From the NCBI GenBank assembly GCA_036435485.1, contig CM071595.1, positions 3,720,001-3,784,000 of the forward strand: 64,000 bases of DNA, written 5' to 3'. Positions 8,939-20,000 of the stretch are shown here, one piece after another. A model generated the notes under the pieces. That model did not search any database and was not told where the DNA came from. It was given only the letters and a program-made list of their open reading frames with translations. Position 1 is the stretch's first letter. Every line of letters begins with the position of its first letter. This stretch comes from Saposhnikovia divaricata (taxonomy: Eukaryota > Streptophyta > Magnoliopsida > Apiales > Apiaceae). Made by a program: the position numbers and the translations under genes.

Positions 8939-8950
8939 CAAGTTTGGGGG
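8939..8950 (+). other. Internal PPT-like motif 1
   Basis: CAAGTTTGGGGG followed by TGG is identical over 12 bases to the motif at the 3' LTR border. It lies 51 bases after the ORF3 stop. It may be an extra plus-strand primer site or a relic of sequence duplication. Confidence 0.55.
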
Positions 8951-9376
8951 TGGATTTGGGAATTAGTAGTTGTTGTGATATATTTGTGGCATGTAGGAAT
9001 TCATATTGCATCATATTTGTATGTGTAGTTTAGTTTCATGCATGATACCTGTCATATAGAGCATTCTGTTTGCATGTGTGTCGAGTTTTGTATGTGAGTT
9101 CATATAGTTGCATTACATGCATTTTTCATGATCCCTTATAATAAGCTGATGCCATAAGGTAGGTAGATGTTGATGTGGGTGTGAAAAGGATGAACAGAGG
9201 GCTGATTTTAAATTTTGTTGAAATTGACATGCATGTTTCATGAATAAATTTTTTACACAGTCTCGTCGTTTGCTCTTGGACTAGGTTGCGTCATGCTTGT
9301 TTGGATTTAGGATTTAATCACTTGTTTATCGATAGAATTTGCTTTATTCTCTTGATGATTAAGGAACACCAAAATA

Positions 9377-9388
9377 CAAGTTTGGGGG
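9377..9388 (+). other. Internal PPT-like motif 2
   Basis: This is a second exact CAAGTTTGGGGG, here followed by AAAACAG. It shares the 12-base core with 8939-8950 and with the terminal PPT, but the flanks differ. Confidence 0.55.
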
Positions 9389-9521
9389 AAAACAGAAATT
9401 TCATGCTAATATGTTTGTGTTTGTATTTGTTGGCTAGGCGTCAAATGGCTAGTAGCCGGCTCATGTTTATGAGTAGTCTAGGGTTGGAATTGAGAATTCT
9501 CATTCCAGATTCCATGTGAAC

Positions 9522-9585
9522 GAAAAAAAAAAGGAGAAAAAAATGCAAGAAAAAAGAAAAAAAAGAAGAAAAAGAAAAAAAAGAG
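9522..9585 (+). repeat. Purine-rich low-complexity tract
   Basis: This is an A/G-only run broken once by tgc at 9544-9546. Similar A/G tracts are common in the 3' noncoding part of Athila-like elements. It could resist RNase H as a purine tract or form unusual DNA structure; neither is shown. Confidence 0.8.
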
Positions 9586-10328
9586 TGTTGTGAGAGTCTG
9601 AGTATGCAGAATTGATCAGGGTGAGCTCTTTAATACTCGAGCAATTAAGTTCTTGGGGACTTTGTGCCTAGTGACCTAAGGCTTTTATAGTCTGGGATCC
9701 ACTAACCCAACGCTCTCTACATGGGTATTATTGTATAAGCCTTTAGGGGTCTCATCCATTGCACGATCAAATAAGCATGTGTGTTGTGTACATATTGTGT
9801 TTGAGTCATAATAAAGCATGAATTTCTGTCTATTTTAGAGGAGTATAGAGGTGTATCTGAAGTGATCTTGAGTTTAACGTTCATTCTATTTATAACCCTG
9901 TGATTGTCTTGGAAAAGAATATGTATGATTTTGATCCGGTTTGGGAGTATATCTGTCGAGCATTGCACACACGCACGTTCTGATCATGTATTGTTAGTAT
10001 ACCGGAATTTAGTCGAGCTCTGTTTGGATTGATTGCATTCATGGAGATATTTGCTTGCTAAGTGGTGTTGGTTAGTTTGAGGGGATCCTTTGCATTCATA
10101 TTTAGTTGCATTCATTCATGCATTGCATTGTTTGTGTCGTTTGTGTTAGTTGGATTTTGTGGGTACATTCACTATAGGCCCTCACGAGACCTTACTCGTC
10201 CACTAGGGCTGCCTAGGGGTTTAAAGGGCTTGTTGCATATGCTAAATGCATCCGTGATCACCTACGGAAGTGGTACTAATTAGTTGTATATATTTGTATC
10301 TGTTTATGCTTGAGGACAAGCATCGGTT

Positions 10329-10342
10329 CAAGTTTGGGGGTG
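10329..10342 (+). other. Polypurine tract at 3' LTR border
   Basis: CAAGTTTGGGGGTG immediately precedes the TGATAAG start of the second LTR. This is the expected site of plus-strand DNA priming and has the form typical of Athila-like plant elements. It helps fix the LTR start at 10343. Confidence 0.88.
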
Positions 10343-10571
10343 TGATAAGTGGATTTTTATCCATTTGGATCATTCTATTTTGGCTTGAATTGATCGCTGA
10401 ATTCTCGAGTATTTGTGTGGTTTAACATGTTTTGTGGAGTTTGTGCAGGAATATAGTTTTTGCAGGTGTTTATGGTGTTTTGTAACTCCTGGAACAGAAG
10501 TGATTGTGGCGTAAAACGGTGCGTGGCGAAATAGGCTCTAAACAAACATTCTGCAGAAACAGAAGCTGTAT

Positions 10572-10686
10572 AGCGCGACCGCGCTGGTTTTGTATTGTGA
10601 GGAAGCGCGACCGCGCGAAGGAAATTGGCGGAATTGGCACAGCGCGACCGCGCCACATTAACACTCTAGCATAGCGCGACCGCGCT
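10572..10686. promoter_or_regulatory. GC-rich dyads, second LTR
   Basis: These are exact copies of the four dyads at 300-414, at 10572, 10604, 10641 and 10673. None has mutated, although CpG sites decay fast when methylated, which fits a young duplication. Confidence 0.68.
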
Positions 10687-10912
10687 AGGAGAATACTGAA
10701 CCGCCAGAATTTGTTCCAAATCTGATTTCAAAGAGGAAAGTTGCCGTTTTCTTCTCCTATTCGTCATGGAAATATTCTTGGACGGTGGGAATAGTCCAGA
10801 AGCCTTATTTGACAAGGGAAGTTGCAATCTATATCATATTTAAAGATGGAAATTGTCAAATTCAATTCCTACTCAAGAACGGCAATTGTTTGGAGAAGAG
10901 GCAATATTGAGC

Positions 10913-10920
10913 TATAAATA
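10913..10920 (+). promoter_or_regulatory. TATA box, second LTR
   Basis: TATAAATA in the same context as 641-648. From here transcription would read through the truncated gag and out into the satellite array. Confidence 0.7.
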
Positions 10921-11175
10921 CACATGCTTGGGGGTCAGATTTAACACACCAACACCAGAGATCAGATTACTTCACATTACATACACACTTTCTAGCACGA
11001 GATTGAGAAGCCAAGGCGAGGATCGTGACAACAAGAAGATCTAGACATAGTTTTCTTGTATTCTTACTAGGCGTATCTTTTGGATGCTTGAGCATTACTC
11101 GATTTTGTTCCATAACTTTGTTAACATTGGTTTATTCATTATTATTCTCTTCATCTTTATCATGTTTTCATCAAA

Positions 11176-11223
11176 CCCCATGATGACGAACGGTTCGATT
11201 ATGAACTAATCGCCGTCATGGGG
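11176..11223 (+). other. Stem-loop, second LTR
   Basis: Exact copy of the bulged stem-loop at 904-951. Confidence 0.6.
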
Positions 11224-11951
11224 TCCTAGCGGATTTACTTACGGAATTTAGATGTTGATTGCCTAACTTGATATATGTGTGGTGAATTTACGATATCCTT
11301 GCATGGTTGTATTTAATTCATATAGATGCGTAGCTAACATCTATCTTGTTAATCTTAAGTGAAGCGACAGTGAATCTTTTGATTTAGAACTTGCCATGCT
11401 AGCATAAGTCCATGAATGTTATTCATGTTTGTGGTGTGTTTCTAACCGTCTCATGCTACCTTATGTAATCTTATGGATACTTGATCTTCAACCATTATGC
11501 TTTCAAATTCTATAGACATATAGGGTCTAAGCATAACTGGTGCCTGCATGATTTCTATCTTTTGTGGATATTGTGTAGATTGGTGTGCGTGTACTGAAAG
11601 GTAGCGTATACTTATTTCGTGTTGTCCGATTAGTTATCGTAACCACCACATGTGTTGATAAAAGGGCATGATCTCTAAAGGAAGTTTGTATTGAAGTTAG
11701 GATCCCATGTTTTCCATCTCATAAGTAATTTGAAATCAATTAGTTATTAATTTAGTTGTTAATTAATTCTTATTAGTTAATTTTAGATAATCAAAACCAA
11801 TTTGCTTATTGTCTTAGCATTGAACGATAATCATACATTGATGCTTAGGTACAAGAACTAAATTATACAATCTCTGTGGGAACGAACTCTACTTCATTCT
11901 ATATTACTTGTGAACACGTACGCTTGCGTGATTTTGTGCTAACAAGTTTTT

Positions 11952-11971
11952 TGGCGCCGCTGCCGGGGATT
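11952..11971 (+). other. Primer binding site of truncated second unit
   Basis: Same 20 bases as 1680-1699, seven bases after the second LTR. Its presence shows that a second internal region begins here, which a simple single insertion would not have. Confidence 0.88.
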
Positions 11972-12077
11972 TGTTATAGTTTATGTGCTTGACATCAGTG
12001 GTCGTTAAAGTTCATTGACTCGGATCGGTTACTAATAGTTTTTGTGTTGTTTTGTGTTCTCAGGTACTTGAGCGTGT

Positions 12078-12545
12078 ATGCGAACGCGTTCTCAAGCGAA
12101 TAAGGAGAAGCTGGAAAATAAAGAAGAAACAGAAACAGAAGTTCCAGTGATTCAAGTTGTAGAAAATATGGGAGAACCAGCAGCAGCAGCAACTAAGGCT
12201 CTTAAGGATTTCTCGCAGCCAAAGATCAATGACATTGCATCGAGTATTGTCAGACCAGCAATCGCAGCTAATACCTTCGAGATCAAGCCTAGCACTATAC
12301 AGATGGTCCAGAACTCAGTTCAGTTTGGGGGTGCTCCTACCGAAGATCCCAACATGCATATTCGAGATTTCATAGAGATCTGTGATACCTTCAGAACCAA
12401 CGGGGTGTCTGAGGATGCTGTTAAGTTAAGGCTATTTCCATTCTCTCTGAGGGACAAGGCGAAGAGTTGGTTACAATCTTTACCAGCAGGTTCTATCACT
12501 ACATGGGAAGATCTTGCACAGAAATTTCTCACCAAATTCGGATAA
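12078..12545 (+). pseudogene. gag: Truncated gag of second element unit
   Basis: The first 154 codons match the gag start at 1806. One substitution (12476 A against 2204 C) changes His to Gln at residue 133. Element sequence ends at 12539, within the gag domain. The frame then reads one codon of satellite and hits TAA at 12543. The knuckle, protease, RT and everything after are missing. It is downstream of a complete LTR promoter, so it may be transcribed, but a useful protein is unlikely. Confidence 0.93.
12537..12539. other. Deletion junction between gag and satellite (TTC microhomology)
   Basis: Element sequence runs to ...accaaattc. Satellite resumes as ggataatcctc, which in the array is normally preceded by ttttc. 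The bases TTC belong to both sides, so the break was probably joined through three bases of microhomology, as in end joining. Confidence 0.75.
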
Positions 12546-13344
12546 TCCTCAAAGGGGTTAGTACACGGAATATTGTTAAAAACTGAGTTGGACCATTTTG
12601 TGGATATTTTTACATATTTTGTTTCTATGGGTTATTGGAATTCACCGAAATTTTATTTGGTGAAGTTCGGACTTGAATCGGGGCTTAAATGATCGAAACT
12701 CGGTTTTCGTATAATCCTCAAAGAGGTTAGTATACGGGATATTGTTAAAAATCGAGTCCAGCCATTTTGTGGATAATTTTACATATTTTGTTCCTATGGG
12801 TTATTAGAATTCAATGAAATTTTATTTGGCACAGTTCGGACCTGAATCGAGGCTGAAATGATCAAAACTCGGTTTTCGGATAATCCTCAAAGGGGTTAGT
12901 AAACGGGATATTGTTGAAAATCGAGTCGAGCCATTTTGTTGATATTTTTACATATTTTGTTCCTTTGGTTTGTTAGAATTCAATGAAATTTTATTTGGCA
13001 CAACTCGGACCTGAATCGAGGCTAAAATGATCAAAACTCGGTTTTTGGATAATCCTCAAAGGGGTTAGTACAAGGAATATTGTTAAAATTTGAGTCGGAC
13101 CATTTTGTGGATATTTTAACATATTTTGTTCCTATGGTTTATTAGAATTAAATGAAATATTATTTGGCATAGTTCGGACCTGAATCTAGGCTGAAATGAT
13201 CAAAACTCGGTTTTAGGATAATCCTCAAAGGGGTGTTAGTACACGAATACTGTTAAAAATTTAGTCGGACCTTTTTGTGGATATTTTTACATATTTTGTT
13301 CCTATGGGTTATTAGAATTCAATGAAATTTTATTTGGCACAGTT
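12540..13344 (+). repeat. Array edge: heterogeneous monomers next to the retrotransposon
   Basis: About five monomers differ from each other at many sites, for example ttggtgaagttcggacttga and gggcttaaatgatcgaaact forms at 12650-12700. No higher-order period is visible within this short stretch. Confidence 0.7.
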
Positions 13345-16300
13345 CGGACCTGAATCGAGGCTGAAATGAACAAAACTCAGTTTTCAGATAATCCTCAAAG
13401 GGGTTAGTACACGGGATATTGTTAAAAATTGAGTCGAGCCATTTTGTGGATATTTTTACATATTTTGTTCCTATGGGTTTTTGGAATTCAACGAAATTTT
13501 ATTTGGTGAAGTTCGGACTTGAATCGGGGCTTAAATGATCGAAACTCGGTTTTCGTATAATCCTCAAAGAGGTTAGTACACGGATATTGTTAAAAATCGA
13601 GTCGAGCCATTCTGTGGATATTTTCACATATTTTATTCCTATGGTTTATTAGAATTCAATGAAATTTTATTTGGCACATTTCGGACCTGAATCGAGGCTG
13701 AAATGATCAAAACTCGGTTTTCGGATAATCCTCAAAGGGGTTAGTACACGGAATATTATTAAAAATTGGGTCAGAGCATTTTGTGGATACTTTTACATAT
13801 TTTGTTCCTATTGGTTATTGAATTCAATGAAATTTTTTTTGACGTAATTCGGACATAAATCGGAGTTGATATGATCGAACTTGATTTTCGGATATTCCCA
13901 AAGGGGTTAGTACACAGAATATTGTTAAAATTTGAGTCGGACCATTTTGTGGATATTTTTACATATTTTGTTCCTATGGGATATTTGAATTCAATGAAAT
14001 TTTTTTTGGCACAGTTCGGACCTGAATCGGGGCTTAAATGATCGAAACTCGGTTTTCGTATAATCCTCGAAGAGTTTAGTACACGGGATATTGTTAAAAA
14101 TCGAGTCAGGCCATTTTGTGGATATTTTTACATACTTTGTTCCTATGGGTTATTAGAATTCAGTGAAATTTTTTTGGCACAGTTCGGACCTGAATCGAGG
14201 CTGAAATGATCAAAACTCGGTTTTCGGATAATCCTCAAAGGGTTAGTACACTGGATATTGTTAAAAATCGAGTCGAGCCATTTTGTGGATATTTTTACAT
14301 ATTTTGTTCCTATTGGTTATTGGAATTCAATGAAATTTTATTTGGCAAAGTTCGGACCTGAATTGAGGCTGAAATGATCAAAACTCAGTTTTCAGATAAT
14401 CCTCAAAAGGGTTAGTACACGGGATATTGTTAAAAATTGAGTCGGACCATTTTGTGGATATTTTTACATATTTTGTGCCTATGGGTTATTAGAATTCAAT
14501 GAAATTTTATTCGGCACAGTTCGGACCTGAATCGAGGCTGAAATAATCAAAACTCGATATTCGGATAATCCTCAAAGGGTTAGTACACTGGATATTGTTA
14601 AAAATTGAGTCGAGCCATTTTGTGGATATTTTTACATATTTTGTTCCTATTGGTTATTGGACTTCAATTAAATTTTATTTGACGTAATTCGGACATAAAT
14701 CGGAGTTGATATGATCGAAACTTGATTTTTGGATATTCCCAAAGAGGTTAGTACACGGGATATTGTTAAAAATTGAGTCGGACCATTCTGTGGATATTTT
14801 TACATATTTTGTTCCTATGGGTTATTAGAATTCAATAAAATTTTATTTGGCACAGTTCGGACCTAAATCGAGGCTGAAATGATCAAAATTCGTTTTTCGG
14901 ATAATCCTCAAAGGTGTTAGTACACGGGATATTGTTAAAAATTGAGTCGGACCATTTTATGGATATTTTTACATGTTTTGTTCTTATTGGTTATTGGAAT
15001 TCATCGAAATTTTATTTGATGCAGTTCGGACCGGAATCGGAACTGATATGATCGAAACTCGGTTTTCGTATAATCCTCAAAGGGGTTGATACACGGGATA
15101 TTGTTAAAAAATTAGTCAGACTATTTTGTTGATATTTTTACATATTTTGTTCCTATGGGTTATTAGAATTCAAAAAAAAATTTATTTGACGTAGTTCGGA
15201 CCTGAATCGAGGCTGAAATGAACAAAACTCAGTTTTCGGATAATCCTCAAAGGGGTTAGTACACGGGATATTGTTAAAAATTGAGTCGAGCCATTTTGTG
15301 GATATTTTTACATATTTTGTTCCTATGGGTTTTTGGAATTCAACGAAATTTTATTTGGTGAAGTTCGGACTTGAATCGGGGCTTAAATGATCGAAACTCG
15401 GTTTTCGTATAATCCTCAAAGAGGTTAGTACACGGATATTGTTAAAAATCGAGTCGAGCCATTCTGTGGATATTTTCACATATTTTATTCCTATGGTTTA
15501 TTAGAATTCAATGAAATTTTATTTGGCACATTTCGGACCGGAATCGAGGCTCAAATGATCAAAACTCGGTTTTCGGATAATCCTCAAAGGGGTTAGTACA
15601 CGGAATATTATTAAAAATTGGGTCAGAGCATTTTGTGGATACTTTTACATATTTTGTTCCTATTGGTTATTGAATTCAATGAAATTTTATTTGACGTAAT
15701 TCGGACATAAATCGGAGTTGATATGATCGAACTTGATTTTCGGATATTCCCAAAGGGGTTAGTACACAGAATATTGTTAAAATTTGAGTCGGACCATTTT
15801 GTGGATATTTTTACATATTTTGTTCCTATGGGATATTTGAATTCAATGAAATTTTTTTTGGCACAGTTCGGACCTGAATCGGGGCTTAAATGATCGAAAC
15901 TCGGTTTTCGTATAATCCTCGAAGAGTTTAGTACACGGGATATTGTTAAAAATCGAGTCAGGCCATTTTGTGGATATTTTTACATATTTTGTTCCTATGG
16001 GTTATTAGAATTCAGTGAAATTTTTTTGGCACAGTTCGGACCAGAATCGAGGCTGAAATGATCAAAACTCGGTTTTCGGATAATCCTCAAAGGGTTAGTA
16101 CACTGGATATTGTTAAAAATCGAGTCGAGCCATTTTGTGGATATTTTTACATATTTTGTTCCTATTGGTTATTGGAATTCAATGAAATTTTATTTGGCAA
16201 AGTTCGGACCTGAATTGAGGCTGAAATGATCAAAACTCAGTTTTCAGATAATCCTCAAAAGGGTTAGTACACGGGATATTGTTAAAAATTGAGTCGGACC

Positions 16301-17048
16301 ATTTTGTGGATATTTTTACATATTTTGTGCCTATGGGTTATTAGAATTCAATGAAATTTTATTCGGCACAGTTCGGACCTGAATCGAGGCTGAAATGATC
16401 AAAACTCGATATTCGGATAATCCTCAAAGGGTTAGTACACTGGATATTGTTAAAAATTGAGTCGAGCCATTTTGTGGATATTTTTACATATTTTGTTCCT
16501 ATTGGTTATTGGAATTCAATTAAATTTTATTTGACGTAATTCGGACATAAATCGGAGTTGATATGATCGAAACTTGATTTTCGGATATTCTCAAAGAGGT
16601 TAGTACACGGGATATTGTTAAAAATTGAGTCGGACCATTCTGTGGATATTTTTACATATTTTGTTCCTATGGGTTATTAGAATTCAATAAAATTTTATTT
16701 GGCACAGTTCGGACCTAAATCGAGGCTGAAATGATCAAAATTCGTTTTTCGGATAATCCTCAAAGGTGTTAGTACACGGGATATTGTTAAAAATTGAGTC
16801 GGACCATTTTATGGATATTTTTACATGTTTTGTTCCTATTGGTTATTGGAATTCATCGAAATTTTATTTGATGCAGTTCGGACCGGAATCGGAGCTGATA
16901 TGATCGAAACTCGGTTTTCGTATAATCCTCAAAGGGGTTGATACAAGGGATATTGTTAAAAAATTAGTCAGACTATTTTGTTGATATTTTTACATATTTT
17001 GTTCCTATGGGTTATTAGAATTCAAAAAAAAATTTATTTGACGCAGTT
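13345..17048 (+). repeat. Two tandem copies of an 11-monomer (1852 bp) higher-order unit
   Basis: Copy 1 is about 13345-15196 and copy 2 about 15197-17048. Markers at constant offset 1852 include ctgaaatgaacaaaactcag (13361, 15213), the attattaaaaattgggtcag variant (about 13755, 15607) and the gttgatac variant (15085, 16937). Boundaries are approximate. Confidence 0.85.
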
Positions 17049-20000
17049 CGGACCTGAATCGAGGCTGAAATGAATAAAACTCGGTTTTCGGATAATCCTC
17101 AAAGGGGTTAGTACACGGAATATTGTTAAAAATTGAGTTGGACCATTTTGTGGATATTTTTACATATTTTGTTCCTATGGGTTATTAGAATTCAATGAAA
17201 TTTTATTTGGCACAGTTTGGACCTAAATCGAGGCTGAAATGATCAAAACTCGGTTTTCGAATAATCCTCAAAGGGGTTAGTACACGGGATATTTTTAAAA
17301 ATTGAGTCGGACGATTTTGTGGTTATTTTTACATATTTTGTTCCTATGGGTTATTAGAATTCAATGAAATTTTTTTGGCACAGTTCGGACCGGAATCGAG
17401 GCTGAAATGATCAAAACTCGGTTTTCTGATAATCCTCAAAGGGTTAGTACACTGAATATTGTTAAAAATCGAGTCGAGCCATTTTGTGGATATTTTTACA
17501 TATTTTGTTCCTATTGGTTATTGGAATTCGATGAAATTTTATTTGACGTAATTCGGACATAAATCGGAGTTGGTATGATCGAAACTTGATTTTCGGATAT
17601 TCCCAAAGGGGTTAGTACACGGGATATTGTTAAAAATTGAGTCGGACCATTTTGTGGATATTTTTCATACTTTTTCCTATGGATTATTAGAATTCAGTGA
17701 AATTTTTTTGGCACAGTTCGGACCTGAATCGAAGCTGAAATGATCAAAACTCGGTTTTCGGATAATCCTCAAAGGGTTAGTACACTGGATATTGTTAAAA
17801 TTCGAGTCGAGCCATTTTGTGGATATTTTTACATATTTTGTTCCTATGGTTTATTAGAATTCAATGAAATTTTATTCGGCACAGTTCGGCCCTGAATCGA
17901 GGCTGAAATGATCAAAACTCGGTTTTCGGATAATCCTCAAAGGGGTTAGTACACGGAATATTGTTAAAAATTGAGTTGGACCATTTTGTGGATATTTTTA
18001 CATATTTTGTTCCTATGGGTTATTAGAATTCAATGAAATTTTATTTGGCACAGTTCGGACCTGAATCGAGGCTGAAATGATCAAAACTCGGTTTTCGGAT
18101 AATCCTCAAAGGGGTTAGTACACGGGATATTGTTAAAAATTGAGTCGGACCATTTTGTGGATATTTTTACATATCTTGTTCCTATGGGTTATTAGAATTC
18201 AATGAAATTTTTTTGGCACAGTTCGGACCGGAATCGAGGCTGAAATGATCAAAACTCGGTTTTCGGATAATCCTCAAAGGGTTAGTACATTGGATATTGT
18301 TAAAAATCGAGTCGAGCCATTTTGTGGTTATTTTTACATATTTTGTTCCTATTGGTTATTGGAATTCGATGAAATTTTATTTGACGTAATTCGGACATAA
18401 ATCGGAGTTGATATGATCGAAACTTGATTTTCGGATATTCCCAAAGGGGTTAGTACACGGGATATTGTTAAAAATTGAGTCGGACCATTTTGTGGATATT
18501 TTTACATATTTTTTTTCCTATGGGTTATTAGAATTCAGAGAAATTTTTTTGGCACAGTTCGGACCTGAATCGAGGCTGAAATGATCAAAACTCGGTTTTC
18601 GGATAATCCTCAAAGGGTTAGTACACTGGATATTGTTAAAATTCGAGTCGAGCCATTTTGTGGATATTTTTACATATTTTGTTCCTATGGTTTATTAGAA
18701 TTCAATGAAATTTTATTCGGCACAGTTCAGACCTGAATCGAGGCTGAAATGATCAAAACTCGGTTTTCGGATAATCCTCAAAGGGGTTAGTACACGGAAT
18801 ATTGTTAAAAATTGAGTCGGACCATTTTTTGGATATTTTTACATATTTTATTCCTATGGGTTATTAGAATTCAATGAAATTTTATTTGGCTCAGTTCGGA
18901 CCTGAATCGAGGCTGAAATGATCAAAATTCAGTTTTCGGAAAATCCTCAAAGGGGTTAGTACACGGAATATTGTTAAAATTTGAGTCGGACCATTTTGTG
19001 GATATTTTTACATATTTTGTTCCTATGGGTTATTAGAATTCAATGAAATTTTATTCGGCATAGTTCGGACCTGAATCGAGGCTGAAATGATCAAAACTCG
19101 ATTTTCGGATAATCCTCAAAGGGGTTAGTACACGGAATATTGTTAAAAATTGAATCGGACCATTTTTTGGATATTTTTACATATTTTGTTCCTATTGGTT
19201 ATTGGAATTCATCGAAATTTTATTTGATGCAGTTCGGACCTAAATCGAGGGTGAAATGATCAAAACTCGGTTTTCGGATAATCCTCAAAGGGGTTAGTAC
19301 ACGGGATATTGTTAAAAATTGAGTCGGACCATTTTGTGGATATTTTTACATATTTTATTCCTATGGGTTATTAGAATTCAATGAAATTTTTGTGGCACAG
19401 TTCGGACCGGAATCGAGGCTGAAATGACCAAAACTCGGTTTTCTGATCGTCCTCAAAGGGTTAGTACACTGGATATTGTTAAAAATCGAGTCGAGCCATT
19501 TTGTGGATATTTTTACATATTTTGTTCCTATTGGTTATTGGAATTCGATGAAATTTTATTTGACGTAATTCGGACATAAATCAGAGTTGATATGATCGAA
19601 ACTTGATTTTCGGATATTCCCAAAGAGGTTAGTACACGGGATATTGTTAAAAATTGAGTCGGACCATTCTGTGGATATTTTTACATATTTTGTTCCTATG
19701 GGTTATTAGAATTCAATAAAATTTTATTTGGCACAGTTCGGACCTAAATCGAGGCTGAAATGATCAAAATCCGATTTTCGGATAATCCTCAAAGGTGTTA
19801 GTACACGGGATATTGTTAAAAATTGAGTCGGACCATTTTATGGATATTTTTACATGTTTTGTTCCTATTGGTTATTGGAATTCATCGAAATTTTATTTGA
19901 TGCAGTTCGGACCGGAATCGGAGCTGATATGATCGAAACTCGGTTTTCGTATAATCCTCAAAGGGGTTGATACACGGGATATTGTTAAAAAATTAGTCAG

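Larger units (their letters stand above)
8888..10342 (+). other. 3' noncoding region of the element
   Basis: There are 1455 bases without a credible gene; short open frames here lack any protein signature. The region contains two polypurine-tract-like motifs, a long purine tract (9522-9585) and the functional-looking PPT at the right end. A long noncoding stretch between ORF3 and the 3' LTR is usual for Athila. Confidence 0.8.
10343..11944 (+). repeat. Second (shared) LTR
   Basis: It matches 71-1672 at an offset of 10,272, with one substitution found (10415 G against 143 A). It serves as 3' LTR of the first unit and 5' LTR of the truncated second unit, because a PBS and gag follow it. All U3 dyads, the TATA box and the stem-loop are repeated. 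Confidence 0.95.
71..12539 (+). mobile_element. Athila-lineage Ty3/gypsy LTR retrotransposon, shared-LTR tandem with truncated second unit
   Basis: The order is LTR, PBS, gag-PR-RT-RH, IN, ORF3, PPT, LTR, PBS and partial gag. The first full unit (71-11944) is 11,874 bp. The pol order (RT-RH before IN) defines Ty3/gypsy. The absence of a chromodomain, the tRNA-Asp-type PBS, the extra ORF after integrase and the gag and protease style point to Athila. Offset between repeated parts is exactly 10,272 bp, and the repetition runs 71-2267 against 10343-12539, past the LTR into gag. This is the arrangement expected from recombination between LTRs of two copies, followed by loss of the right end. No target-site duplication can be tested because the right LTR of the second unit is gone. 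Confidence 0.95.

Noticed and set aside
8072..8941. 289-codon minus-strand open frame opposite ORF3
   Set aside because: Its length is notable, but the composition is that of an antisense read of ORF3 and no domain is visible. ORF3 fits the family position and domain.
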